Assembly (NCBI GenBank): GCA_002331485.1
Contig: DCYS01000023.1
Span: 1 to 54,410, forward strand
Origin: Flavobacteriales bacterium UBA2104
Lineage (GTDB): Bacteria; Bacteroidota; Bacteroidia; Flavobacteriales_D; Crocinitomicaceae
Reading direction: 5' to 3'
DNA length: 54,410 nt
Shown: piece after piece, positions 17,236 through 26,331 of the stretch
Numbering within the stretch: position 1 is the first letter of the stretch
Layout of the letters: the number at the start of each line of letters is the position of its first letter
Position numbers and translations under genes: made by a program
Notes under the pieces: generated by a model
What the model was told of the DNA's origin: nothing
The model's database searches: none
The model's input: only the letters and a program-made list of their open reading frames with translations

Positions 17236-17251
17236 GCTCAGCGTAAAAGTT

Positions 17252-17279
17252 TAGAATTTAGGGTTTAGAATTTAGAGTT
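17252..17279 (-). repeat. Heptanucleotide array at the 3' end of the thioredoxin-like gene
   Basis: Read on the gene's strand, four consecutive 7-base units (AACTCTA, AATTCTA, AACCCTA, AATTCTA) start in the last codons of the gene at 17272-17844 and run into the 3' flank. A fifth unit, AACTTTT, is degraded. The array contains the gene's stop codon (TAA), and a TAA recurs every 7 bases. Confidence 0.75.
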
Positions 17280-17844
17280 TTGTTTCGATCAAATTCTCCA
17301 GTTCTTTTTGCAATGTTTGACCTTTATCACTGTTATACCATTTTTGAAGTTCTATTTTCATCTCTTCGAAATCAGCGTTTCTATTTTTTAGATCATGATA
17401 TAATTTTTGACAAGGTTCTGGGCGTGGACCCCAGGTGAATAGATCTTCACCTTTTTCATTTCTGACGATCAACTTTGGTACTGATTTCCCGCCATTCGTT
17501 AAATAATTCTCGATAATGAACGGAGGCGTATCTCGCCAAATTATGCGTAGATCGATCATTTCACTGAATTGACTTGCAAGATACAAGAAAGGTATACTAT
17601 GTGCTGCATCTCCGCACCACGGTTCAGTGATGATAAACCATTTTTGTGGTGAATTAATTGATCGTATTTTTTCAATGAGCGAATTATTGATGTTTCCTTT
17701 TTTAAGCCACCTATTTTGTCTTGATGAATTTAATTTCAGATAATTGAAATAGTCTTTATTATCATATGGTGTTTCAGGAAGTTCTGCATTTAACAAAATA
17801 TCAAACCTGTCCAGGTATTCTTTCCAACTTGCTTCATTTGTCAT
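17272..17844 (-). CDS. Thioredoxin-fold family protein with a single active-site Cys
   Basis: A 190-residue protein of the thioredoxin superfamily. The N-terminal ~65 residues are helical. The fold core starts at KWFIITEPWCGDAAHSIP, where only Cys77 occupies the site and Ala replaces the second Cys of CxxC. The cis-proline is present (SVPKLIV, Pro123), followed by the expected strand and the final helix. No signal peptide is seen, so it is probably cytoplasmic. Without a resolving cysteine, dithiol exchange is unlikely; monothiol chemistry or a binding role is possible. This Bacteroidota group is known only as thioredoxin family protein. The last two codons and the stop lie in a heptanucleotide array. 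Confidence 0.82.
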   Translation of the reverse strand: MTNEASWKEYLDRFDILLNAELPETPYDNKDYFNYLKLNSSRQNRWLKKGNINNSLIEKIRSINSPQKWFIITEPWCGDAAHSIPFLYLASQFSEMIDLRIIWRDTPPFIIENYLTNGGKSVPKLIVRNEKGEDLFTWGPRPEPCQKLYHDLKNRNADFEEMKIELQKWYNSDKGQTLQKELENLIETKL

Positions 17845-17955
17845 AATCTTTTGCTTCTATTAACATGTGTTTTGTTGATATTCCTTACAAATTAGAAGTG
17901 TTTTTGTTTCTAAAGATTATTTATCTTCAACCGGAAATTAGCAAATTATTCAAAG

Positions 17956-19317
17956 ATGAAAGTTCATTTCATAGCAATAGGAGGGAGTGCAATGCATAAT
18001 CTTGCGATCGCATTGTCAAGGAAAGGTTACGAGGTAAGTGGTTCAGATGATGAAATATTTGAACCGTCGAAAGGTCGATTGAAAAAAGAGGGGATTCTTC
18101 CTGCAACAATTGGATGGGATGAATCTCGTGTAACTTCTGATCTTGATGCGGTGATACTGGGGATGCATGCACGAGAAAATAATCCTGAACTTGCGAAGGC
18201 TAAAGAACTTGGTTTGAAGATCTTTTCCTATCCAGAATACATTTATGAGCAATCCAAGAATAAGAAAAGAGTTGTTATTGGTGGATCACATGGTAAGACA
18301 ACGATTACATCAATGATCTTACATGCTTTAAATGAATTGAATATGGACGTAGATTATATGGTTGGAGCCCAACTTGAAGGGTATGACTGTATGGTTAAAT
18401 TAACCAAAGCAAATGAAGTTATCATATTGGAAGGTGACGAGTACCTGAGCTCACCGATCGACAGACGCCCTAAATTTCACCTTTATAAGCCACATGTAGC
18501 ATTGATCAGTGGTATTGCATGGGATCATATCAATGTTTTCCCGAAGTATGAAGATTATGTTGATCAGTTCTCTATATTTTGTGATAAGATCGAGAAGGAT
18601 GGGGTTTTGATCTATAATGAAGAAGATGATACTGTAAAATCAATCTCTGAGAATAAGAATCGTGATCTTGAACTCAGACCTTATAAATCTCCAAATTACA
18701 ACGTAGTTGAAAATGGGACTGTTTTGACCTGGGACGGCGTTGATTATCCATTAGCTATTTTTGGTCAGCATAATTTACAAAACTTAGTTGGCGCAATGAA
18801 TGTCTGTCAGTCGATCGGTGTTGAACCAGATTCTTTTTTCAAGGCGATGAAGAATTTCACTGGGGCGGGGAAAAGATTGGAGAAAGTGACCGAAAGTAAA
18901 GATCTTGTCATGTATAAAGATTTTGCACATTCTCCTTCGAAGTTAAAAGCAACGACTGCTGCAGTAAAAGAACAGTTTCCGAATAGAACACTTGTCGCTT
19001 GTATGGAACTTCACACGTTCTCCTCGCTCCAAAAGGCTTTTCTGCCCGAATATAAAGATGCAATGCAAGACGCTGATGAAGCATTGGTTTATTTCAGTCC
19101 ATCAGTTGTAGAGCACAAAAAGTTACCCCCAATATCTGAAAAAGATGTTAGTGAGGGTTTCGGTGGAGTAGAAGTTGCAACGAAAACTCAAGATGTACTT
19201 GATTTCATTCGTAGTTTTGATTGGAAGAATAAAGTCCTACTGATGATGAGCTCAGGGAACTTTGACGGGATTGATTATGACAAGCTAGGGGAGGATTTAG
19301 TGAGCAGTGAGAAGTGA
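17956..19317 (+). CDS. mpl: UDP-N-acetylmuramate:L-Ala-gamma-D-Glu-meso-DAP ligase (Mpl)
   Basis: A 453-residue Mur-ligase-family enzyme that recycles peptidoglycan by joining the tripeptide L-Ala-D-Glu-mDAP to UDP-MurNAc in the cytoplasm. The N-terminal Rossmann part reads HFIAIGGSAMHNLAIAL, where MurC has GxGxxGM. The ATP loop GGSHGKTT lies near residue 111. The central domain carries LEGDEYLSSP and HINVF, and the C-terminal domain carries GAGKRLE and DFAHSPSK. GGSAMHN and GDEYLSS favour Mpl over MurC. The last residues (VSSEK) and the stop codon are encoded by a degenerate heptamer array, which suggests a recently altered C-terminus. Confidence 0.9.
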   Translation: MKVHFIAIGGSAMHNLAIALSRKGYEVSGSDDEIFEPSKGRLKKEGILPATIGWDESRVTSDLDAVILGMHARENNPELAKAKELGLKIFSYPEYIYEQSKNKKRVVIGGSHGKTTITSMILHALNELNMDVDYMVGAQLEGYDCMVKLTKANEVIILEGDEYLSSPIDRRPKFHLYKPHVALISGIAWDHINVFPKYEDYVDQFSIFCDKIEKDGVLIYNEEDDTVKSISENKNRDLELRPYKSPNYNVVENGTVLTWDGVDYPLAIFGQHNLQNLVGAMNVCQSIGVEPDSFFKAMKNFTGAGKRLEKVTESKDLVMYKDFAHSPSKLKATTAAVKEQFPNRTLVACMELHTFSSLQKAFLPEYKDAMQDADEALVYFSPSVVEHKKLPPISEKDVSEGFGGVEVATKTQDVLDFIRSFDWKNKVLLMMSSGNFDGIDYDKLGEDLVSSEK

Positions 19318-19327
19318 GGGATGTAAA
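19300..19327 (+). repeat. Heptanucleotide array encoding the C-terminus and stop of Mpl
   Basis: Four consecutive 7-base units (GTGAGCA, GTGAGAA, GTGAGGG, ATGTAAA) span the last codons, the TGA stop and the 3' flank of mpl. The GTGAG units match those in the array at 52194-52312 when each is read on its own gene's strand. Confidence 0.65.
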
Positions 19328-19343
19328 AGGTTGTTTTTTGAAA

Positions 19344-20381
19344 CTAAGCACTCCGTTTACCTCTAAAGATGATGTTGAAGATTGCCTTGAAGAATAATTT
19401 TGTGTCTGTGAAGTAGGGATCCTTCTCCTTCATCTTTAAATAAACCTCTTCACATTCTAATACACTCTTTAAACTACCACTTTTGTTGAATGCAACATAT
19501 GGAGGGATGCATCCAGGTTTATATTTTTTTCTTAATTCCTGTAAATCTTTAGGGATGTCTTTGAAATATACCGGAGAAACTGGTCTTACGCCAACTAACT
19601 TCATTTCACCTTTTAATACATTGATCAGTTGTGGAATTTCATCTATCCAGTATTTTCGGAGTCTTCTTGACCATACTGTAGTCCGGAAATCATCTTTTAT
19701 CTTTCCAGATTCTGCGTAACCGTGATTTTGGATGAGATATTCCTGAAGAAATTCAGAGTAGGGGTGCATAGAACGAAACTTGTAAACTCCAATTAGTTTC
19801 CCTCCTTTTCCAACTCTTTCCATTTTGAACAATGGACCATAGCTAGGCTTTTTCTGAACAGGAAGACTTTTTTTCTTGGTGAGTACAAAAGCAACTTCAT
19901 CCTGCTCAACAACCTTCATGATCTCAAAACCATTACTTACAAGTCTGCCTAGAACTTCAGCTTTAGATACTATCCTGTTTTTACCTTTCGTAATTGAAAA
20001 ATAGATCTTTCGAACACCCCATACTTTAGGGGCTGCTCTTAAGAATGCAAACTCCCAAATTCTTGCAATGGTCCTAAATCCTTTAGTATTTCTTAATCTC
20101 CTTCTTTTCTTCCATTGTTCAAGAAACTGGGCGCGAACTAAATAATATTCTCCAACTCTTAATTGAGAATTTATTTCTTTAAGATGTTTATCGATATACC
20201 GAATATCATTAATACGTATTGATTCAACTGATACTTCTGGTTTGTAGATCTTTTTGACCCTGACTTGTTTAAGACCACCACTTTTTTCTCCCGATGAACT
20301 AGAGATCATAGCGCGGGTTATTAGTTCTGAATAAAATTTTTCAGACTTCAGAGAAGTAGTATCGGAATTATCAGATCTCAT
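19344..20381 (-). CDS. Sugar transferase (Bac_transf domain) without the usual membrane hairpin
   Basis: A 345-residue protein whose C-terminal half (from about residue 180) is the bacterial sugar-transferase domain: YKFRSMHPYSE, SRRLRKYWIDEIPQLINVLKGEM and KLVGVRPVSPVYF. Such enzymes transfer a sugar-1-phosphate to undecaprenyl phosphate to start polysaccharide repeats. The N-terminal half has the Bacteroidota-specific stretch PKVWGVRKIYFSITKGKNRIVSKAEVLGR. The hydrophobic hairpin that normally precedes KFRSM is missing; SYGPLFKMERVGKGGKLIGV stands there instead. It may bind the membrane peripherally. It lies 8 kb from the large polysaccharide locus, on the same strand. Confidence 0.85.
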   Translation of the reverse strand: MRSDNSDTTSLKSEKFYSELITRAMISSSSGEKSGGLKQVRVKKIYKPEVSVESIRINDIRYIDKHLKEINSQLRVGEYYLVRAQFLEQWKKRRRLRNTKGFRTIARIWEFAFLRAAPKVWGVRKIYFSITKGKNRIVSKAEVLGRLVSNGFEIMKVVEQDEVAFVLTKKKSLPVQKKPSYGPLFKMERVGKGGKLIGVYKFRSMHPYSEFLQEYLIQNHGYAESGKIKDDFRTTVWSRRLRKYWIDEIPQLINVLKGEMKLVGVRPVSPVYFKDIPKDLQELRKKYKPGCIPPYVAFNKSGSLKSVLECEEVYLKMKEKDPYFTDTKLFFKAIFNIIFRGKRSA

Positions 20382-20682
20382 AAAATATTCGTAGTACTGT
20401 ATCTATATACGTTACAAATCTAATATTGGTTTCCTTAATAATCATGTTTTTAGATAAACAAAACAAAACCATCGACTATTCTCTAATTTGCAACGCTTCG
20501 AGTTTTAAGAGAAAACATGAAAAAAGAACTTTAGCCAACTATTAATTATTTTTCAACGTTCTAAATAATAGAAACTTCTATAACTTTTTTGTTACGTAGC
20601 CGTATAGATAAAGAAAAATTCTTAGTTTTAGATTTTCAATTTTGTAGTTTACTGCTACGTGATATTACTTAACATTACTAAA
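20382..20682. other. Intergenic region between divergent sugar transferase and HYR adhesin genes
   Basis: This 301-base AT-rich stretch should contain both divergent promoters. For the sugar transferase there is a -7-like box, CAAATCTA at 20415-20422 (TAGATTTG on the minus strand), without a well-placed -33 element. For the adhesin only TAGATTTT near 20629, one base off consensus, was found. CTACGT or its complement occurs near 20594 and 20655. I see no RNA gene or open frame. Confidence 0.45.
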
Positions 20683-23600
20683 ATGAAATATTTTACACAA
20701 CGCTTGTTTTTTGTTTCACTGGTCGTGATCAGTTCACTAACAGCTGGAGTTAATTTTACATTTTCCCAAACTTTTCAATGGGCTTCTGCATACCAAGGGG
20801 CCAGTGATGTTTTCGGTCAAGATGTAGCAACTAATACCGCGGGCGAAGTTTTTTCAGTTGGTTTCTTTTTTGGAACTGCAGATTTTGATCCTAGTGGAGG
20901 TACTTTAAATTTAACTTCTCCTGGTAATCAGGATATCTATATAACTAAATTGGATGCAGGAGGGAACCTGATCTGGGCTCAGCGTTTTGGAAATGCGTCG
21001 AGAAATAGGGCTAATAATGTTACTGTAGATTCAAACGGTGATGTTTACATTACTGGTTACTTCGAAGGTACTGTTGATTTCGATCCAGGACCAGGAACGG
21101 CTACTTTGACTTCTCAGTTTGTTGTGACGGCGTTTGTGCTTAAGTTGGATACTGATGGGAACTTTTTGTGGGTTCGTCAGTTTGGCGGTTCAGCTGGTGT
21201 GTCTGAAGGTCTTGAAGTTGTAACTGATAGTAATGACGATGTTATAATTGGTGGATATTTTACTGCGGATTGTGATTTTAATCCTTCTGGTGGAGGTTTA
21301 GTGTATAATTCTACTTCAGGTAGAGATGGATATATAGCAAAACTTTCCAGTAATGGAAACTTTATTTGGGCTAGACATTTGGTTGGTGATAATGACAACC
21401 GAGTGAACACAGTAGGTGTTGATATTAACGATAATATTTTCTTCGGTGGATTTTTCTCGGGGCAACTAGATTTCGATCAATTCAATCCGGGGACACAGAC
21501 TGAATTGACAGGTAGTGGTCCGGATATTTTTCTAGGAAGTTTTGATTCAAATGGAATGCATCGCTGGTCAAATAGTATTGTTGGTGCAGGAAATAATCAG
21601 GTTAACAGGTTGGCAGTAAATAGAAATGGAAATTTATTCATCTCAGGACAATTTGAAGGTACTGCCGATTTTGATCCAGGTGCCGGTACTTCAAACCAAA
21701 CATCTTCAGGAGGAATTGATTCTTACATTCTTTCATTGGATAATGACGGATTATTCAACTGGGTCGAGCCTATTGGTGGTGCTGCCACTGACCTAGGTTT
21801 GGGTGTTGCTTCAGGGCCGGATGGTTCAGCTTATGTAACTGGATACTTTAACGGTACTGCAAACTTTGATGGTGTCACTACAATGACTTCTCTTGGAGGT
21901 AACACAATTTACTTGGCTCGATATTTAGAAAATGGAACTCTTGATTGGACAGAAAGAATGGGAGGAGCATCCAATAATTTTGGATTTAACTTGACCATTG
22001 ATGAGAATTGGGACGTTATTTCTACAGGGTACTTCAATGGTACTTGTGATTTTGATCCCGATGGTGCTAATTTCCCGATCACATCACTTGGTGGTGATGA
22101 TGGTTTCGTTTCGAAACTTTCTCAAACGTGTACTGCCCCGACGATCACAGGAACAGGAACACTTGATGCAATGCTTTGTCCAGGAATTCAGGATTCTACA
22201 CGAGTTTATATCGATGGAACACTTAATGACGCTGTAGAATGGGCTTGGTATGAAGGTTCTTGTGGAGGAACTTACTTAGGTTCTGGTGATTCATTAACAG
22301 TTCGTCCGACAGTTAATACTGCGTACTTCGTGAGACCAGAAGGTCAGTGTGGTGCTCCAGTTGCTTGTCAAACTGTTACAGTAAACGTAGATAACACTCC
22401 ACCGACAATAACGTTGACGACACCGATAACTGTCAATACAGACCCAGGTACTTGTTATTATCCTTCTGCTAATTTGACCCCACCTACTGTTGTGGATGCA
22501 GATTGTGCAGTAGATACTGTATACAATGATGCGGATCTATTAATGTTACCTGGTCTTCATGTTGTAACATGGACAGCGATCGATGTAAATGGAAATACGG
22601 CAACTGCTACTCAAGATGTTACTGTTCAGGATGTTGAACTTCCAGCTATGACTGCTCCAGGTAATTTAACAGTTGCGGCAGACGCGTCATGTCAAGCTAG
22701 TGGTGTTGCTCTTGGAACTCCGACGGCTACAGATAACTGTTCTATAGCATCGATCACGAATGATGCTCCAGCAACTTTCCCTTTAGGAACTACAATAGTG
22801 ACCTGGACAGCAACGGATGCTTCTGGTAATATTGATACGGATACGCAAGAAGTAACGGTTGAAGATCAAACTGATCCAACAATAGTTGGTTTACCTGCAG
22901 ACATAGTAGTTAGCAATGATCCAGGTGTTTGTGAGGCTGCAGTAGCATGGGCTGCTCCAGTTGCTAGTGATAACTGTGCGGGTGCAACGATAACTCAAAC
23001 TCAAGGTCCAGCGAATGGAAGTAACTTCCCTGTAGGAACAACGCTTGTTGAATATACGGCTACTGATGGTGCTGGAAATTCTGTTTCAGGAACATTCACT
23101 GTGACTGTAAATGATACAGAAAACCCGACGATCACTGTACCTGCTGATATTACAGTTTCTGCAGATAACGCTTGTCAAGCTAATCCAGCTCTAGGTTCAG
23201 CCACAACTTCGGATAATTGTGGTGTAGCTAGTGTAAGTAATGATGCTCCGGCAAGTTTTGGTCTTGGATCGACGATTGTCACCTGGACCGTAACTGATGT
23301 AAATGGAAACACGACGAATGATACTCAGACAGTGACTGTTATAGACGATATTGATCCAGTTATTGTTAATCTTCCATCAGACATTTCTGTATCAAATGAC
23401 GCAGGTAACTGTTCGGCGGTAGTTTCATGGACAGCGCCAACTGCTACAGATAATTGTGCTGGTGTTTCTATATCTCAAATTGGTGGATTAGCTAGTGGAA
23501 GTGCATTTCCAGTTGGAATTACAACTGTTACCTATGAAGCACTAGATGGATCAGGTAACACTACAACTGGTAGTTTTGATGTTATTGTTACTGACGATGA

Positions 23601-25356
23601 AAACCCTACAATAACACCTCCAGCTGATGTAACTGTTTCTGCTGGAAATAATTGTACTGCATCTGGTGTTGCTTTAGGTTCGGAAACAACAAATGATAAC
23701 TGTGGAGTAGCATCCGTAACGAATGATGCTCCTGTGATCTATCCTTTGGGTACAACTACAGTTACCTGGACAGTAACGGATAACAGTGGGAATGTTGCAA
23801 CTGCCACTCAAGATGTGATAGTTCAGGATACAGATGCTCCAAGCGTTATAGCCCCTGCCGATATTACAGTGTCAGCTGACGCTAGTTGTCAAGGAACAGT
23901 AGCAAGTCTTGGAACTCCGGTAACAGATGACAACTGTTCGGTTGCTTCGGTAACAAATGATGGACTTGCGACATACCCTTTGGGTAATACAACTGTTACA
24001 TGGACAGTAACTGATGGAAGTGGAAATGTATCGACAGATACTCAAACTATCACTGTAGTTGATGATACTGATCCGGTTATAAATGGTCTTCCAGCAAATA
24101 TTGTTCAGTCAAATGATCCTGGAGTATGTAACGCCATTGTGAACTGGACAGCTCCTACAGTTTCAGATAACTGTTCTGGTGCCACAATCACTCAAACATC
24201 TGGAATCGCTAATGGTGGAAGTTTCCCAGTTGGTGTAACTACTGTTGAATATACTGCGACAGATGGTAGTGGTAATAGTGTTACAGGTTCTTTCACTGTA
24301 ACCGTAAATGATGATGAGGATCCAACAATAACTGCTGCTGCTGATACAACAATTGCAGCGAATAATTTCTGTACAGCTCTTAATGTTGTTCTTGACATGC
24401 CGACGGTAAATGATAACTGTGGCGTACAGTCTGTTACAAATGATGCGCCTGTACTGTTTGAACTTGATACAACTACAGTAACCTGGACTGTCACTGACGT
24501 TAACGGAAACACAGCGACCGCAATTCAACTTGTTATAGTTGCAGATTCAACTGCACCACAGATCTCTGCACCTTTACCTGTGACTGCATATGTTGACACG
24601 CTTTGTCAAACGGCGATCGATTCTTTAGGTACTCCGATCACAAGTGACAACTGTGCGATAGATACAATTTACAACAATGCACCAGCGGTGTATACAACAG
24701 GTAATTATGAAATAACTTGGTATGCAGAGGATGCAGCTGGAAATATTGATAGTACGATTCAGATCGTAACTGTTTTGGATACGATACTGCCTGAACCGGT
24801 GCTGATAGATACCACTTTAACATTAGATCCTTCAGGACCAATTTCGTTGTTCGGATCAGATATTGACGCTGGTTCAACCGATAATTGTGGATTGGATCAA
24901 GTTATAATTGAGCAGAACTCGTTTGATTGTGAGGATCTAGGAACAAATATAATTGCTGTTCAAGTGATCGACGTCAATGGTAATATATTTGATACCTCGA
25001 TCGTAGTAGCAGTTGAAGAGAGTGGAATTGACCTGGATTTTGATCAGATCGATGATGCATGTGATGATAACATTAATACGACTGTGGTTGTTGTTCCAAC
25101 AGGATTTACACCAAACGGCGATGGAATAAACGATCTACTGGTTATTACTGCTTTATCGAATTATACAACTGTTAAGCTGAATGTATTCAACCGTTATGGA
25201 AACCTTGTTTACGAAAGTGATCAGTATAATAATGATTGGGATGGAACAAACAGTAAAAATGGAATGGAGTTACCAGATGGTACATATTTCTACACGCTAG
25301 AATTAGACGGAGGCGAAATACTAAACGGATACATTCACATTAATAGAACGCTTTAA
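20683..25356 (+). CDS. Giant HYR-repeat surface protein with T9SS type B sorting domain
   Basis: A 1557-residue exported protein, probably a cell-surface adhesin. Signal peptide about 1-29. Residues ~65-482 hold seven ~60-residue units of the form DFDPG-LTS-GG-D-YI-KLD-GN-W (SBBP-like beta-propeller repeats). Residues ~580-1445 hold about ten HYR/Ig-like units plus a degenerate eleventh, each with one or two Cys and a VTWTVTD- or VEYTATD-type strand. Residues ~1476-1557 are the type B T9SS/gliding C-terminal domain (GFTPNGDGIND, LNVFNRYGNLVYES, DGTYFY). The ATG at 20683 is preferred to an upstream GTG at 20659 because it opens a clean signal peptide. The downstream PorP/SprF gene is the expected partner. 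Confidence 0.92.
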   Translation: MKYFTQRLFFVSLVVISSLTAGVNFTFSQTFQWASAYQGASDVFGQDVATNTAGEVFSVGFFFGTADFDPSGGTLNLTSPGNQDIYITKLDAGGNLIWAQRFGNASRNRANNVTVDSNGDVYITGYFEGTVDFDPGPGTATLTSQFVVTAFVLKLDTDGNFLWVRQFGGSAGVSEGLEVVTDSNDDVIIGGYFTADCDFNPSGGGLVYNSTSGRDGYIAKLSSNGNFIWARHLVGDNDNRVNTVGVDINDNIFFGGFFSGQLDFDQFNPGTQTELTGSGPDIFLGSFDSNGMHRWSNSIVGAGNNQVNRLAVNRNGNLFISGQFEGTADFDPGAGTSNQTSSGGIDSYILSLDNDGLFNWVEPIGGAATDLGLGVASGPDGSAYVTGYFNGTANFDGVTTMTSLGGNTIYLARYLENGTLDWTERMGGASNNFGFNLTIDENWDVISTGYFNGTCDFDPDGANFPITSLGGDDGFVSKLSQTCTAPTITGTGTLDAMLCPGIQDSTRVYIDGTLNDAVEWAWYEGSCGGTYLGSGDSLTVRPTVNTAYFVRPEGQCGAPVACQTVTVNVDNTPPTITLTTPITVNTDPGTCYYPSANLTPPTVVDADCAVDTVYNDADLLMLPGLHVVTWTAIDVNGNTATATQDVTVQDVELPAMTAPGNLTVAADASCQASGVALGTPTATDNCSIASITNDAPATFPLGTTIVTWTATDASGNIDTDTQEVTVEDQTDPTIVGLPADIVVSNDPGVCEAAVAWAAPVASDNCAGATITQTQGPANGSNFPVGTTLVEYTATDGAGNSVSGTFTVTVNDTENPTITVPADITVSADNACQANPALGSATTSDNCGVASVSNDAPASFGLGSTIVTWTVTDVNGNTTNDTQTVTVIDDIDPVIVNLPSDISVSNDAGNCSAVVSWTAPTATDNCAGVSISQIGGLASGSAFPVGITTVTYEALDGSGNTTTGSFDVIVTDDENPTITPPADVTVSAGNNCTASGVALGSETTNDNCGVASVTNDAPVIYPLGTTTVTWTVTDNSGNVATATQDVIVQDTDAPSVIAPADITVSADASCQGTVASLGTPVTDDNCSVASVTNDGLATYPLGNTTVTWTVTDGSGNVSTDTQTITVVDDTDPVINGLPANIVQSNDPGVCNAIVNWTAPTVSDNCSGATITQTSGIANGGSFPVGVTTVEYTATDGSGNSVTGSFTVTVNDDEDPTITAAADTTIAANNFCTALNVVLDMPTVNDNCGVQSVTNDAPVLFELDTTTVTWTVTDVNGNTATAIQLVIVADSTAPQISAPLPVTAYVDTLCQTAIDSLGTPITSDNCAIDTIYNNAPAVYTTGNYEITWYAEDAAGNIDSTIQIVTVLDTILPEPVLIDTTLTLDPSGPISLFGSDIDAGSTDNCGLDQVIIEQNSFDCEDLGTNIIAVQVIDVNGNIFDTSIVVAVEESGIDLDFDQIDDACDDNINTTVVVVPTGFTPNGDGINDLLVITALSNYTTVKLNVFNRYGNLVYESDQYNNDWDGTNSKNGMELPDGTYFYTLELDGGEILNGYIHINRTL

Positions 25357-25395
25357 TAAAGACAATAATTTTAACTTACTATAAACTTGAGACCA

Positions 25396-26319
25396 ATGAA
25401 AAGAATCTTAACGCTAATAGCAATATCATGTACAGTTATTGCACAGGCTCAGTTTAATCCTAACTTTAGACAGAATAGGTTTAATGCACTACTCTTGAAC
25501 CCGGCTCAGGCTGGTGCAAATGAGTATAGTGAAGTAACATTACTTGGAACACAATCATGGGTGCAATTTGACGGTGCTCCAAGATCACTTACTGCCAGTG
25601 GTAACTTCAATCTTAAACACAACTTGGGATTCGGTGTAACGGGTCACATTGATCAATTGGGACCAACAAGGTCATCACGTTTAACGGGAGATATGGCCTA
25701 TCATTTGAAGCTAAATGAAAGTTGGAAGGCCTCTATAGGACTAAGAGCAATGATCTCATCGATCTATGTTGATCTTCCTTCTTTAACAACAACTGTTGCA
25801 GATGATCCATATATGTCTCAAGCATTAGTTTCAGGTACGCTGTTCGATGTCGGATTCGGAGGTTTGGTATATTCAGATAAATATTATTTCGGAGTTTCGA
25901 TGCCACGTTTAGCGCAAATTAAGTTTATGAATGTAGATATGCAGCAATACGTTGATAGAAGAGGTTTCATCGCTTATGGTGGTGCGTCTTTTGATATTGC
26001 TGACAGAATGGAGTTTAGACCAAGTTTAGTTGGAAGATATATTACTTCATATCCTTTTTTACTTGATGTAAATGCTATGTTTACTTATGACGAAAAGTAT
26101 GATTTTGGAATTAATTATCAGCTTCTAAACTCCGTTGGACTAGTTCTTGGTTACAATCTAGGTGATCAGCTTTCTATGGGGTATGCTTATTCTATTCCTA
26201 CAACAACGATAAATCGAGTTTCTTTCCAATCTCATGAGATCGTATTGAAGTTCAGAATATTAAATCAAGGTGGAGGAGCTCGTTCTGGAAGATCTCAGAG
26301 TCCTCGTTTTTTTAACTAG
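25396..26319 (+). CDS. PorP/SprF-family type IX secretion membrane protein
   Basis: A 307-residue outer-membrane protein with signal peptide MKRILTLIAISCTVIAQAQ. The family signature follows: NRFNALLLNPAQAGANEYSEVTLLGTQSWVQFDGAP, then repeated strands such as HNLGFGVTGHIDQLGPTRSS and a late NYQLLNSVGLVLGYNLGDQLSMGYAY. PorP/SprF proteins sit beside genes for type B-CTD substrates and help secrete or anchor them, as SprF does for SprB. This gene begins 39 bases after the HYR adhesin stop without a terminator, so the two are co-transcribed and are probably a substrate-partner pair. A TTG nine bases upstream is a weaker start. Confidence 0.92.
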   Translation: MKRILTLIAISCTVIAQAQFNPNFRQNRFNALLLNPAQAGANEYSEVTLLGTQSWVQFDGAPRSLTASGNFNLKHNLGFGVTGHIDQLGPTRSSRLTGDMAYHLKLNESWKASIGLRAMISSIYVDLPSLTTTVADDPYMSQALVSGTLFDVGFGGLVYSDKYYFGVSMPRLAQIKFMNVDMQQYVDRRGFIAYGGASFDIADRMEFRPSLVGRYITSYPFLLDVNAMFTYDEKYDFGINYQLLNSVGLVLGYNLGDQLSMGYAYSIPTTTINRVSFQSHEIVLKFRILNQGGGARSGRSQSPRFFN

Positions 26320-26331
26320 AAAACGGATTTG

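Noticed and set aside
20659..20682. GTG start for the HYR adhesin
   Set aside because: It would add eight residues before a well-formed signal peptide that begins at the ATG at 20683.
24163..24528. Open frames on the minus strand inside the HYR repeats
   Set aside because: They arise from the repetitive composition of the HYR coding sequence and resemble no protein; the forward frame has clear domains throughout.
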